From assembly GCF_000420765.1 (NCBI RefSeq), contig NZ_ATVO01000004.1:23501-87500 (forward strand): 64,000 nt of DNA. The letters run 5' to 3'. This DNA is from Sandarakinorhabdus limnophila DSM 17366. GTDB lineage: Bacteria; Pseudomonadota; Alphaproteobacteria; Sphingomonadales; Sphingomonadaceae. The notes below the pieces were generated by a model. It saw only the letters and a list, made by a program, of their open reading frames with translations. It had not been told where the DNA came from and made no database searches. Position 1 is the first letter of the stretch, and every line of letters starts with the position of its first letter. Below are positions 18,540-26,914 of this stretch, one piece after another. Both the position numbers and the translations under genes were made by a program.

Positions 18540-19334
18540 ATGCTGATCAATCTTGGTATTACCCTCGCTGCTGTCGTTGGCCTGATGATCCTGTGCTGGC
18601 GCTACAGCGTTTCCATCCGCGATGTGTCGTTCATCGATGCCATCTGGGCCTATGGCATGGTGTTTGCCGTGGCGGTGGCGGCAATCCTGAAGGGCGGCCC
18701 GGCTGGGCCGGCTGGCTGGGCGCTGATCGTGCTGGTCGGCTTGTGGGGGCTGCGGTTGGGCACCCACCTCATCACCCGCTGGCGCCGGCTGGGCCGCGAT
18801 CCGCGTTATGAGAAGATCCTGGGGCACGCCATCGAGAAACAGGGCATGAGCTTTGCCAAAGCGGCCTGGTTCCGCGCATTCGGGATGCAGGGGCCGCTGC
18901 TGTGGGGCGTGTCCCTGCCGGCGCAGGCCGGCGTGCTGGCCGATGGCGGCGCGCCGCTGCCGCTGTGGGGCGTGGCCGGCGCCGCGATCGCGCTGTTCGG
19001 CATCGCCTTTGAAAGCATCGGCGACGCCCAGCTGGAAGCCTTCCGCGCCGACCCGGCCAGCAAGGGCCAGGTGATGGACAAAGGCCTGTGGCGCTATACT
19101 CGCCACCCCAATTATTTCGGCGACTTCACCGCCTGGTGGGGCATTTTCATCGTCGGCATCGCCGCCGGCGCGCCGTGGTGGACGGTGGTGGGCCCGCTGT
19201 TCCTCAGCTTCACCCTCACCCGCTGGTCCGGCGCGCCGTTGCTGGAGCACAGCCTGAAAAAGCGCCGGCCGGGCTATGAAGACTATATCCGCCGCACTTC
19301 GGGCTTCTTCCCGCTGCCGCCGAAAAAGGACTGA
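18540..19334 (+). CDS. DUF1295 membrane protein (steroid 5-alpha-reductase-like)
   Basis: 264 residues with five or six membrane helices and the C-terminal signature GLWRYTRHPNYFGDFTAWWG near residue 183, typical of DUF1295/steroid 5-alpha-reductase C-terminal domain proteins. The family includes NADPH-dependent lipid reductases and methyltransferase-like proteins, but the substrate here is unknown. Its position directly after an acyltransferase suggests a lipid role (inference). Confidence 0.88.
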   Translation: MLINLGITLAAVVGLMILCWRYSVSIRDVSFIDAIWAYGMVFAVAVAAILKGGPAGPAGWALIVLVGLWGLRLGTHLITRWRRLGRDPRYEKILGHAIEKQGMSFAKAAWFRAFGMQGPLLWGVSLPAQAGVLADGGAPLPLWGVAGAAIALFGIAFESIGDAQLEAFRADPASKGQVMDKGLWRYTRHPNYFGDFTAWWGIFIVGIAAGAPWWTVVGPLFLSFTLTRWSGAPLLEHSLKKRRPGYEDYIRRTSGFFPLPPKKD

Positions 19335-19337
19335 ACC

Positions 19338-19553
19338 TCACGGCCGACCAATCGCCCGCTCGAACAGCCAGACCCGTACCGCGCTCGACAGGTTGGTGGT
19401 GCGCGCCTCGTCGATTTCAGCCACCAGCGCGGCCAGCGATTTTCCATCGCTGGCCGCCGCCTCGTTCAAGGCCTGCCAGAAGATCGGTTCCAGGGTCAGG
19501 CTGGTCGAATGGCCCTGAATGGTCAGGCTGTATTTCTTCGGGCCCGTGCCCAT
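19338..19553 (-). CDS. ribbon-helix-helix domain protein
   Basis: 71 residues. KKYSLTIQGHSTSLTLEPIFWQALNEAA fits the strand-helix-helix arrangement of the RHH_4 family, and the LAALVAEIDEARTT segment is its usual second helix. It may bind DNA as a dimer. Its ATG overlaps the phbB stop as TGATG, so it is co-translated with the acetoacetyl-CoA reductase; a regulatory role there is only a guess. Confidence 0.85.
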   Translation of the reverse strand: MGTGPKKYSLTIQGHSTSLTLEPIFWQALNEAAASDGKSLAALVAEIDEARTTNLSSAVRVWLFERAIGRP

Positions 19554-20275
19554 CAATACATGTGCTGCCCGCCGTTGACCGACATGGTGGAGCCGGTGAT
19601 GAAACCGGCGTCCTCGCTCACCAGAAACGCCACGGCCCGCGCGATCTCGCTGGCCTGGCCCAGCCGGCCGACCGGGATCTTGGCAACGATCTTGGCCAAC
19701 ACCTCAGGCGGCACCGCGGAGACCATGTCGGTATCGATATAGCCCGGCGCAATCGCGTTGGCGGTAATGCCGAACTTGGCGCCTTCCTGCGCCAGCGCCT
19801 TGGTAAAGCCGTGGATGCCCGATTTGGCGGCGGCATAGTTCACCTGGCCATATTGCCCGGCCTGGCCGTTGATCGAACCGATCTGCACGAAACGGCCGAA
19901 ACCGCGCTCTTTCATGCCGGCAAACGTTGCCTTGGCCATGTTGAAACAGCCGCCCAGATTGACGCGGATCACCTCGTCCCACGCGTCCCAGCTCATCTTC
20001 ATCAGCGCGCCGTCGCGGGTGATGCCGGCGTTGTTCACCACCACATCAATGTGGCCCAGCTCGGCCGCCACGGCAGCGCAACCCTGAAGGCAGGCCTCGT
20101 GATCGGCAACGTTCCATTTGTAGCTCTTGATGCCGGTCTTTTCGGTGAAAGCGCGCGCCTTGTCGTCGCTGCCGCCATAATTGGCCGCCACCGTGAAGCC
20201 CTTGTCGCGCAGCGCAATGCTGATCGCCGCGCCAATGCCGCGCGTGCCGCCCGTAACCACTGCTACCCTTGCCAT
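19553..20275 (-). CDS. phbB: acetoacetyl-CoA reductase
   Basis: 240 residues, a short-chain dehydrogenase. The NADPH-binding GGTRGIG is at 9-15, NNAG in the middle, and the catalytic Ser, Tyr and Lys in IGSINGQ and NYAAAKSG. The overall sequence, including GQYGQVNYAAAKSGIHGFTKA, is that of PhbB/PhaB, which makes (R)-3-hydroxybutyryl-CoA for polyhydroxybutyrate. No phaA or phaC lies in the window. Confidence 0.92.
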   Translation of the reverse strand: MARVAVVTGGTRGIGAAISIALRDKGFTVAANYGGSDDKARAFTEKTGIKSYKWNVADHEACLQGCAAVAAELGHIDVVVNNAGITRDGALMKMSWDAWDEVIRVNLGGCFNMAKATFAGMKERGFGRFVQIGSINGQAGQYGQVNYAAAKSGIHGFTKALAQEGAKFGITANAIAPGYIDTDMVSAVPPEVLAKIVAKIPVGRLGQASEIARAVAFLVSEDAGFITGSTMSVNGGQHMY

Positions 20276-20377
20276 ATGCCGCCCATCCCTTCGTTCCCAA
20301 GACACCAACCGACGCCTGTTCAATTTGCAGGCTTGGCCAGCATCTTGGGCCGGATTTGCGGCCGATTCAATGGGGCT

Positions 20378-21403
20378 TTACAGCCAACCGGCCAGTTCGC
20401 GGCGCACAATGTTCTCCAGCATGGCCATGCCGGTGTCGCTGTCATTCAGGCAGGGGATATAGGCGAAATGCGTGCCGCCAGCCTCGATGAACTCGTCGCG
20501 GCCTTCCATTGCCACTTCTTCCAGCGTTTCAAGGCAATCGGCGGCAAAGCCGGGGGACACGACAGCGATTTTCTGCACGCCTTCCTTCGGCAAGTTCAGC
20601 AGCGTGTCGTCGGTATAGGGCTTCAACCATTCGGCGCGGCCAAAGCGCGACTGGAAGGTCACCTTGACCTTCATGCCCAGCGCTTCACCCAGCAGACGGC
20701 CGGTTTTCATGCACTGGCAATGATAGGGGTCGCCCGCTTCCAACGTGCGCAGCGGCATGCCGTGGAAACTGGTGAGGATCAGATCAGGCACGAAATCCAG
20801 CTTGGCAACACCATCGCGGATCGATTGCGCCAGCGCGGCGATATGATCGGGATTGTCGAAATAGGGCGCCATGGTGCGCAGCGTTGGCTGCCAGCGCATG
20901 TCCATCAACGCGCGGGCGGCATCATCCACCACCGTGGCATTGGTGGCCGCCGAATATTGCGGATACATCGGCGCCAGCAAGATGCGATCGCAGCCGGACT
21001 GCATCAGCGCCGCCAGCCGTTCAGCGATGCTGCGCGTGCCGTAACGCATGGCCCAATCCACCTGCACGGCCGCCCCCAGCCGTACCTGCAGCGCGGCGGC
21101 CTGGCGCTTGGTATACACCGTGATGGGGGAGCCTTCGTCCATCCACACCTTGGCATAATTGGCCGCGGTGGTGCGCGGGCGGATGTTCAATATCAGCAGG
21201 TTGAGGATCGGCCGCCACAGGATCTGCGGAATCTCGATCACACGGCTGTCCGACAGGAACTCGCGCAGGAAGCGTTTCACCGCCGGCACATCAGGTGCAT
21301 CAGGCGAGCCGAGGTTGACCAGCAGCACGCCGATCCGCCCCGCTTTCACCGGCTTGTGATCGGCCGGCAGCGCGACCGGCGGCAGGATGAGCGGGCTGGT
21401 CAT
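20378..21403 (-). CDS. hemH: ferrochelatase
   Basis: 341 residues. It has VLLVNLGSPDAP at the start, the catalytic His in SFHGMPLR, and the GDPYHCQC motif found in proteobacterial ferrochelatases. It inserts Fe(II) into protoporphyrin IX, the last step of haem synthesis. Its ATG overlaps the stop of the molybdopterin oxidase gene (ATGA), so it is the last member of a peroxiredoxin-oxidase-hemH group. Confidence 0.96.
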   Translation of the reverse strand: MTSPLILPPVALPADHKPVKAGRIGVLLVNLGSPDAPDVPAVKRFLREFLSDSRVIEIPQILWRPILNLLILNIRPRTTAANYAKVWMDEGSPITVYTKRQAAALQVRLGAAVQVDWAMRYGTRSIAERLAALMQSGCDRILLAPMYPQYSAATNATVVDDAARALMDMRWQPTLRTMAPYFDNPDHIAALAQSIRDGVAKLDFVPDLILTSFHGMPLRTLEAGDPYHCQCMKTGRLLGEALGMKVKVTFQSRFGRAEWLKPYTDDTLLNLPKEGVQKIAVVSPGFAADCLETLEEVAMEGRDEFIEAGGTHFAYIPCLNDSDTGMAMLENIVRRELAGWL

Positions 21404-23592
21404 GCGGCGAAGAAGGGCAGATTGCGCCAGCGCTTGGCTGTCGCTGCAAACAGCGCATTGGCGACAGCCGGCGCGATCGGCGGCGTGCCGGGCTCGCCAA
21501 TGCCGCCAGGATCAGCATCAGACCCGATGATGCGCGTGTCGATTTCAGGACAATCGGCCATGGCGACAAGCGGATAGGCGTGAAAGTTGGTCTGCACCAC
21601 CTCGCCGGCGTCAAAATCGATGCGGCCAAAAAGCGCGGCAGACAGACCATAGATGATGCCGCTTTCGATTTGCGCCACCACCGTATCGGGATTGATCACT
21701 CGCCCGCAATCCACCGCCGCCCACACGCGTGTCACCCGCGGGCGCTGACCGGGAATGGCTTCCACCTCGGCAATCTGCGCGACGATGCTGCCGAAACTTT
21801 CCACCAGCGCGATACCGCGGCCCACTGCCGGATCGGTCGGGCCATCACCGCCGTCGCGGCCCAGCGGCCCACCCATTTCCAGCACCGCCTGCAACACGGC
21901 AGCGTGGCGCGGCTTGTCCTTCAGCATGGCAAGGCGGAATGCGGCGGGATCAACGGCAGCCGCGATCGCCAGCTCATCCACGAACGATTCGACAATGAAG
22001 CCGGTGAAACTGTGGCCCACGCTGCGCCAGAACCCCAGCGGCGCTGCGCAATCAGCGAGGCAATGCTGCACGCGGATATTGGGGATGGCATAGGGCAGTT
22101 CCACCGCGCCTTCGATGGCGCCGGCGCCGGCCGATGGACTGCCCATCATGCTGCCAATATTACGCCCCGCAAACGCCGCGCCAACATCCGGCACGGCAAT
22201 CGCTGCGTTCCAGCCGGTGATGCCGCCGGGCGCCGCCTTGCCATGCAGGCGCGCGGCCACGGCCGGACGAAACATGTCGTGGGCGAAATCCTCTTCGCGG
22301 CTCCAGATCAATTGCACCGGGCGCCCTGCGGCGCGGGCGATCAGCGCAGCCTGGGCGCAGGCATCGCCTTCCACCTTGCGGCCGAAACCGCCGCCGATCA
22401 GCGTGGGGTGCACCACCACATCGTCGCTGCCGATATCGAGCGCACGGGCCACGGCACGGGCGGCGAGGCTGGCGCTCTGCGTGGGCGCCCAGATTTCGGC
22501 GCGATCATCCACCACGCACGCGGTGGCCGTCATCGGTTCCAGACAGGCATGAGCAAGGAAGGGAAGGCTGTATTCCGCCGTGAGCACGCCGCGCTGCAGC
22601 GCCGCCGCCACATCGCCTTCGTCGCGCACCACTTCGCCCACCGTGCCCTGCGGCCCGAACGGCTTGCCATCCGCGGCCAGCGCACCGCGCACCGCCGCGA
22701 TCTGCCAGGGGCCGGGCGGGTCCTCACCCTTCTGCCATTTGATCGGCAGCGCCGTCACCGCCTTGTGCGCGGCATACCAATTGTCGGCTACGCAGGCGAC
22801 AAAGCCAGCCTCCTCCACCAGCGTCACGCCGGGCGGCAGCGCTTGCTTGCCCAGCGGCGCCGGCGTGGCGCCCAGCGGCCCCTGCGCAATGGCGGCAAAG
22901 CCCATGCCGGGCAGCCGCACATCGATGCCGAATCGCGCCGATCCATCCACCTTGGCCGGAATGTCCAGCCGCAACACCGGCTGCCCGGCGAGCTTGCGCA
23001 CCGTGCGCAGCGTCGGCTCCTCCGGCGCATCGTCGGGATCAAGATCAGCGATGATATCGTGGAACGGCAGGCGGTTGGCCTTGTAGATCACGAATCCACC
23101 AGCGGTATCCACCTCGGTCCAATCCACCTGCCAGCGACGGGCAGCGGCCTTCACCAGCATCTCGCGTGCCGTGGCTCCGGCCGCGCGCAGCGGCATTTCC
23201 CAGGCGCGCACGCTGTTGGAACCGCCGGTGATCTGGAAATCGAGGAAACGCGCGACGCGCTGGCCAGCGCCCATGATCAGGCTGCGCATCGGTTCCGATT
23301 GGCCGGCCGCGGCGCCCAGCGCCAGGCCGGGATTGGCATAATCCGGGCCCAGCGGCGCCGGCTCCACGCCCACGGTCTGCCAATCGGCGCCCAATTCATC
23401 GGCGATGATCTGCGCCAGTGCGGACCAGATGCCCTGACCCATTTCGGCCTGCGCCACCGCCACGGTGATGCGGCCATCGGGGCCGATCTTCAGATAGGCA
23501 TTGATCAGCGATTCGTCCGGCCCCGCCGCCCAGTTCAGCCGGGCCGCACGCGGCCACACCGCCCAGCCGATGGCCAGGCCAGTGCCGGCCAC
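21400..23592 (-). CDS. molybdopterin-binding aldehyde oxidase subunit (IorB-like)
   Basis: 730 residues from the first standard start codon (GTG at 23592). It has the xanthine dehydrogenase/isoquinoline 1-oxidoreductase beta-subunit pattern: DGRITVAVAQAEMGQG near the N-terminus, GGFGRKVEGDA in the middle, and the C-terminal PPIAPAVANALFAATAKR. Upstream and in frame are TRRNLLIAA residues, a twin-arginine signal that this start would miss. No ATG, GTG or TTG is available upstream, but a CTG at 23655 overlaps the peroxiredoxin stop (CTGA), so translation may start there. The usual Fe-S partner subunit is not adjacent. Confidence 0.88.
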   Translation of the reverse strand: MAGTGLAIGWAVWPRAARLNWAAGPDESLINAYLKIGPDGRITVAVAQAEMGQGIWSALAQIIADELGADWQTVGVEPAPLGPDYANPGLALGAAAGQSEPMRSLIMGAGQRVARFLDFQITGGSNSVRAWEMPLRAAGATAREMLVKAAARRWQVDWTEVDTAGGFVIYKANRLPFHDIIADLDPDDAPEEPTLRTVRKLAGQPVLRLDIPAKVDGSARFGIDVRLPGMGFAAIAQGPLGATPAPLGKQALPPGVTLVEEAGFVACVADNWYAAHKAVTALPIKWQKGEDPPGPWQIAAVRGALAADGKPFGPQGTVGEVVRDEGDVAAALQRGVLTAEYSLPFLAHACLEPMTATACVVDDRAEIWAPTQSASLAARAVARALDIGSDDVVVHPTLIGGGFGRKVEGDACAQAALIARAAGRPVQLIWSREEDFAHDMFRPAVAARLHGKAAPGGITGWNAAIAVPDVGAAFAGRNIGSMMGSPSAGAGAIEGAVELPYAIPNIRVQHCLADCAAPLGFWRSVGHSFTGFIVESFVDELAIAAAVDPAAFRLAMLKDKPRHAAVLQAVLEMGGPLGRDGGDGPTDPAVGRGIALVESFGSIVAQIAEVEAIPGQRPRVTRVWAAVDCGRVINPDTVVAQIESGIIYGLSAALFGRIDFDAGEVVQTNFHAYPLVAMADCPEIDTRIIGSDADPGGIGEPGTPPIAPAVANALFAATAKRWRNLPFFAA

Positions 23593-23651
23593 CGCCGCAA
23601 TCAGCAGATTGCGACGGGTAAGGCCGTTCCTGCGCGGGGCGGGTTTCAGGC

Positions 23652-24137
23652 TCAGGCCAATTGCCCCAGCAGATGTTCGGCTGACGACACACCGAACGCG
23701 CCGGGCGGTTCGATGTTGAGCTCGGCCACCTTGCCATCACGCACGATCATCGAAAAACGCTGGCCGCGGATGCCCATGCCATAAGCGCTGCCATCGAAGG
23801 TGAGTCCGAGCGCCTTCGAAAAATCGCCATTGCCATCGGCAATCATCGTCACCTTGCCATCGGCGTGGGCCGATTTGCCCCAGGCTGCCATCACGAAGGC
23901 ATCGTTGACCGACACGCAGACGACTTCATCGACGCCATTGCGCAGAAAGGTTTCGGCATGTTCGACATAGCCAGGCAGGTGGCGGGCCGAACAGGTGGGG
24001 GTGAAGGCACCGGGCACCGAGAACAGCGCCACGGAACGGCCGCCGAACAGTTCGGCCGTCGTCACCGGGGCCGGGCCATCGGCGGTGGCCTTCACAAGGG
24101 TCATCGCCGGAATCGAATCACCAACCTTGATCGACAT
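23652..24137 (-). CDS. peroxiredoxin (Prx5/redoxin type)
   Basis: 161 residues. The peroxidatic Cys lies in PGAFTPTCSARHLPGY near residue 48, the exact Prx5 motif, and a GIRGQRFSMIV strand follows. It reduces peroxides with glutathione or thioredoxin. The ATG at 24137 has GGGAG at a good distance; the one two codons earlier (24143) is too close to it. It heads a group with the molybdopterin oxidase and hemH. Confidence 0.93.
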   Translation of the reverse strand: MSIKVGDSIPAMTLVKATADGPAPVTTAELFGGRSVALFSVPGAFTPTCSARHLPGYVEHAETFLRNGVDEVVCVSVNDAFVMAAWGKSAHADGKVTMIADGNGDFSKALGLTFDGSAYGMGIRGQRFSMIVRDGKVAELNIEPPGAFGVSSAEHLLGQLA

Positions 24138-24197
24138 GTTCATTCTCCCAGGGACATATCTGCCCGGCTTTCCTAGCCGTGGCCCCAAGCCGCGTCC

Positions 24198-24244
24198 AGC
24201 GCGCGTGCTTGCGACCCCGACCCGCCTTTAGCGCGCGTGCTTGC
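24198..24244. repeat. 15-bp direct repeat
   Basis: AGCGCGCGTGCTTGC occurs exactly at 24198-24212 and 24230-24244, 32 bases apart, in the gap between the peroxiredoxin and yqgE starts. It may be an operator pair or a chance duplication. Confidence 0.6.
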
Positions 24245-24272
24245 TACATTGTCGGGCGTCCGGCGCCGGCCT

Positions 24273-24845
24273 ATGGTGACCGGCGTGGAAACCCCGCCCT
24301 TTCTTTCTGGCCAGCTGCTGCTGTCGATGCCCGGCATTGGCGATGACCGGTTTGACCGCACGGCAATCGCCATGTGCCTGCACGATGAAGGCGGCGCGCT
24401 GGGCCTGGTGATCAACCGGCCGCACCCGGATCTGCGGCTGCACGCGCTGTTGGCCCAGCTCGACATCGATACCAGCGTGGTGCCCGATGCCCCGGTGCTG
24501 GAAGGCGGCCCGGTCGAACCCGGCCACGGCTTCGTGCTGCACGAGGCGGACTATTCTGCATCCGGCACGATCAGGGTTGGCAATGCCTGGGCCTTCACCT
24601 CCACGCTCGACGTGCTGCAGGCAATCGCGCGCGGTGATGGCCCCAAACGCTGGCACATGGTGATGGGCTATGCCGGCTGGGGCGCCGGCCAGCTCGACAT
24701 GGAAATGCGCCAGCACGGCTGGCACCTCGCCCCCGGTGACGCCACGATCGTGTGGGACACACCGATCGAAAAACGCTGGGAACGCGCCTTCGCGCTGACG
24801 GGCGTGGCAGTGGCCAACCTGTCGGCAACACCGGGCAGAGCCTAG
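24273..24845 (+). CDS. YqgE/AlgH family protein
   Basis: 190 residues starting near FLSGQLLLSMPGIGDDRFDRTAI. It has ALGLVINRP, the signature of UPF0301, then VLEGGPVEPGHGFVLH and MVMGYAGWGAGQLDMEM. It is a soluble protein of unknown biochemical role, once linked to alginate regulation in Pseudomonas. The ATG at 24273 gives the usual family length; the longer frame runs into the direct repeat upstream. Confidence 0.93.
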   Translation: MVTGVETPPFLSGQLLLSMPGIGDDRFDRTAIAMCLHDEGGALGLVINRPHPDLRLHALLAQLDIDTSVVPDAPVLEGGPVEPGHGFVLHEADYSASGTIRVGNAWAFTSTLDVLQAIARGDGPKRWHMVMGYAGWGAGQLDMEMRQHGWHLAPGDATIVWDTPIEKRWERAFALTGVAVANLSATPGRA

Positions 24846-24873
24846 CCCATCAGGCGCCGCGCCGAAACGCGGC

Positions 24874-25245
24874 TCACCCCATCACAAACGCGTTCAGCTT
24901 GTTGCCGTCCGGATCGCGGAAATAGCCGGCGTAAAAGCCGGAATCGCCGCGCGGACCGGGTGGGCCTTCATCGGTGCCGCCATGGGCCAGGGCGATGGCG
25001 TACAGCCGGTCGACCTGGGCCTGGTCCTTCGCTTCAAACGCCACCATCACGCCATTGCCGACGCTGGCCGCATTGCCGTCGAACGGCTTCGTCGCGGCGA
25101 TACCGGCCGCGCCGCCGGGCGTGCCCCAGGCGATGAAATTGTCGAACTCCATCATTCGGCCCACGCCCATCTCGGCGGCAATCGCATCATAGAATCGGGC
25201 AGCAACACCCAAATCATTGGTGCCCACGGTTACATAGCCAATCAT
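24874..25245 (-). CDS. VOC family protein
   Basis: 123 residues starting MIGYVTVGTNDLGVAARFYDAI, a glyoxalase/bleomycin-resistance type fold, and ending YFRDPDGNKLNAFVMG. The substrate is unknown. AGGGAG is only one base from the ATG at 25251 but well spaced from the one at 25245, so the second start is preferred. Confidence 0.88.
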   Translation of the reverse strand: MIGYVTVGTNDLGVAARFYDAIAAEMGVGRMMEFDNFIAWGTPGGAAGIAATKPFDGNAASVGNGVMVAFEAKDQAQVDRLYAIALAHGGTDEGPPGPRGDSGFYAGYFRDPDGNKLNAFVMG

Positions 25246-25373
25246 GTTCATGCTCCCTTTGTTGCGGAACGCTCAGAACGTAACAAGAACAAATCCGAGT
25301 CGGCAAGCAGATTCCGCCCGCAGGGTTGCGTGCCTCAGGCCAACAAGCTATGGCGCGCCCTTCGCATGAACCG

Positions 25374-25408
25374 AACGGCCTGGCTGAAGGGCTGCCATGG
25401 CCGTTTTT
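25374..25408 (+). promoter_or_regulatory. terminator-like hairpin in the rpmI leader
   Basis: AACGGCC and GGCCGTT pair (with inner TGGC/GCCA pairs and one bulged base) and are followed at once by TTTTT, 25 bases before the rpmI start. No rightward gene lies close upstream, so it is more likely a leader attenuator than the end of another unit. Confidence 0.55.
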
Positions 25409-25433
25409 GATGCGTCTTTAAAAGGAGACCGAA

Positions 25434-25637
25434 ATGCCCAAGATGAAGACCAAGAGCGGGGTCAAGAAGCGCTTCAAGATCACCGCCACCGGCAAGGTGA
25501 AGCATGGCGTGGCCGGCAAGCGCCACCGCCTGATCAGCCACAACGCCAAATATATCCGTCAGAATCGCGGCACCGATGTGCTCGCCAAGTCCGATACCGC
25601 CCGGGTGCATGCCTGGGCGCCGTACGGTCTGAAGTAA
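25434..25637 (+). CDS. rpmI: 50S ribosomal protein L35
   Basis: 67 residues starting [23 protein letters not shown], the universal L35 sequence, with the [14 protein letters not shown] region following. AAAGGAG precedes the ATG. It is followed by rplT after 12 bases, the conserved rpmI-rplT order. Confidence 0.97.
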   Translation: MPKMKTKSGVKKRFKITATGKVKHGVAGKRHRLISHNAKYIRQNRGTDVLAKSDTARVHAWAPYGLK

Positions 25638-25649
25638 GGGAGGACACCG

Positions 25650-26015
25650 ATGCGTATCAAACGTGGTGTAACCACCCGCGCCAAGCACAAGCGCATTCTC
25701 GACGCCGCCAAGGGCTTTTATGGCCGCCGCAAGAACACCATCCGCATTGCGCGGCAGGCGGTGGAAAAGGCTGGCCAGTATGCCTATCGCGACCGCAAGG
25801 TAAACAAGCGCAATTTCCGCGCCCTGTGGATCCAGCGCATCAACGCCGCCGTGCGTGAAGAAGGCCTGACTTACAGCCAGTTCATGAACGGCGTGAAGAT
25901 CGTTGGCCTGCAGATCGATCGCAAGGTGATGGCCGATCTGGCCATGAACCAGCCGGAAAGCTTTACCGCCATCATCGGCCAGGTGAAGGCGGCGCTGGAA
26001 GCCAAGGCCGCCTAA
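25650..26015 (+). CDS. rplT: 50S ribosomal protein L20
   Basis: 121 residues starting [29 protein letters not shown], then [23 protein letters not shown]. This is a complete L20, which binds 23S rRNA early in assembly and, in several bacteria, represses its own operon by binding the leader RNA. A strong terminator follows. Confidence 0.98.
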   Translation: MRIKRGVTTRAKHKRILDAAKGFYGRRKNTIRIARQAVEKAGQYAYRDRKVNKRNFRALWIQRINAAVREEGLTYSQFMNGVKIVGLQIDRKVMADLAMNQPESFTAIIGQVKAALEAKAA

Positions 26016-26043
26016 CCCGCGCCTGCGACAGCACCGAAATGGA

Positions 26044-26078
26044 AAGGGCGCTCCGGCATCAGCCGGGGCGCCCTTTTT
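26044..26078 (+). terminator. intrinsic terminator after rplT
   Basis: GGGCGCTCCGGC pairs with GCCGGGGCGCCC (one bulged or mismatched position) and is followed by TTTTT. Confidence 0.9.
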
Positions 26079-26085
26079 CGTTTTC

Positions 26086-26124
26086 GATTCAACTATTTGT
26101 TAACGTTAATCAGTTAACTTAACC
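26086..26124. other. AT-rich TTAAC-containing block before a PEP-CTERM gene
   Basis: A run of A/T with GTTAAC twice and further TTAA copies, sharply different from the GC-rich surroundings. Similar blocks precede the two other PEP-CTERM genes (about 9743-9782 and 15062-15116). Confidence 0.5.
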
Positions 26125-26177
26125 CCCGAGCGGTCAGATTATTGGGTTCGGCCGCCGCCAATTCGGGGAATTTATTC

Positions 26178-26807
26178 ATGATCACAACGCGCCTGCTGCC
26201 GCTTGCAGCCCTTGTCGCCACTTTCGCCACACCGGCCGCGGCCGTCACGCTTTCGACGCCGCTGCTCGCCGGGAACGGCCAGGCCGGCATCATGTTCGAT
26301 CTGGTCGCCGGCGGCCAGGCCCTCACCATCACCGGCGGCGCTGTCAGCCTTGATGCCGGCAGCCACACGGTTGAAGTTTACACCCGTTCCGGCACTGTCG
26401 TGGGCAACCTCACCCCGGCGGGGTGGACCTTGATCAGCACCATCAACGGCATTGTTGGTGGTGGCGAAGGCACCCAGACCTTCTTCGATTTCACCGATTT
26501 CGCCATGGCCGCCGGCTCGACCACCGGCATCTACATCACGGCGGTTGTTGATTTCCCGCTCAACTATACCAACGGCACCGTTGTTGGTGGCGTGGTGGCG
26601 TCTGATGCCAACCTGTCCATCCGTTCGGGCTTCGGCCGCTCCTATGCGTTCGGCAGTGATTTCTCGCCGCGCGACTTCAACGGCAGCATTACCTACACCA
26701 TCGGCGCTGGCGCCATTCCGGAACCGGCCAGCTGGGCGCTGCTGCTTGCCGGCTTCGGCCTCACTGGCGCCGTGGCCCGCCGCCGCCGCACGGCCGTTTC
26801 TGCCTGA
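26178..26807 (+). CDS. PEPxxWA-CTERM sorting domain protein
   Basis: 209 residues: signal peptide MITTRLLPLAALVATFATPAAA, a beta-rich middle with few charged residues, and the tail IPEPASWALLLAGFGLTG followed by RRRR. It is a probable exosortase substrate exported to the cell surface or matrix. The middle resembles neither of the two other PEP-CTERM proteins closely. GGGGA precedes the ATG. It is monocistronic, with a terminator on both sides. Confidence 0.9.
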   Translation: MITTRLLPLAALVATFATPAAAVTLSTPLLAGNGQAGIMFDLVAGGQALTITGGAVSLDAGSHTVEVYTRSGTVVGNLTPAGWTLISTINGIVGGGEGTQTFFDFTDFAMAAGSTTGIYITAVVDFPLNYTNGTVVGGVVASDANLSIRSGFGRSYAFGSDFSPRDFNGSITYTIGAGAIPEPASWALLLAGFGLTGAVARRRRTAVSA

Positions 26808-26823
26808 ACCTTCTCCAATCGCG

Positions 26824-26860
26824 AAACGCCGGGTGCCCCAAACGCCCGGCGTTTTTCTTT
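26824..26860 (+). terminator. intrinsic terminator after PEP-CTERM gene
   Basis: AACGCCGGG and CCCGGCGTT form a 9-bp stem with an 11-base loop, followed by TTTTTCTTT. Confidence 0.9.
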
Positions 26861-26914
26861 GTGCAGCGCGCAAGTCTTGCGTCGAACAGGGGGCTGGCTT
26901 AACCGCTGCTGCCC

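Noticed and set aside
19562..23784. Two very long rightward frames opposite phbB, hemH and the molybdopterin oxidase
   Set aside because: They mirror real leftward genes and show only the composition expected of antisense GC-rich sequence.
26086..26124. A CtrA binding site (TTAA-N7-TTAAC) before the third PEP-CTERM gene
   Set aside because: TTAA copies are present but none has the seven-base spacing.
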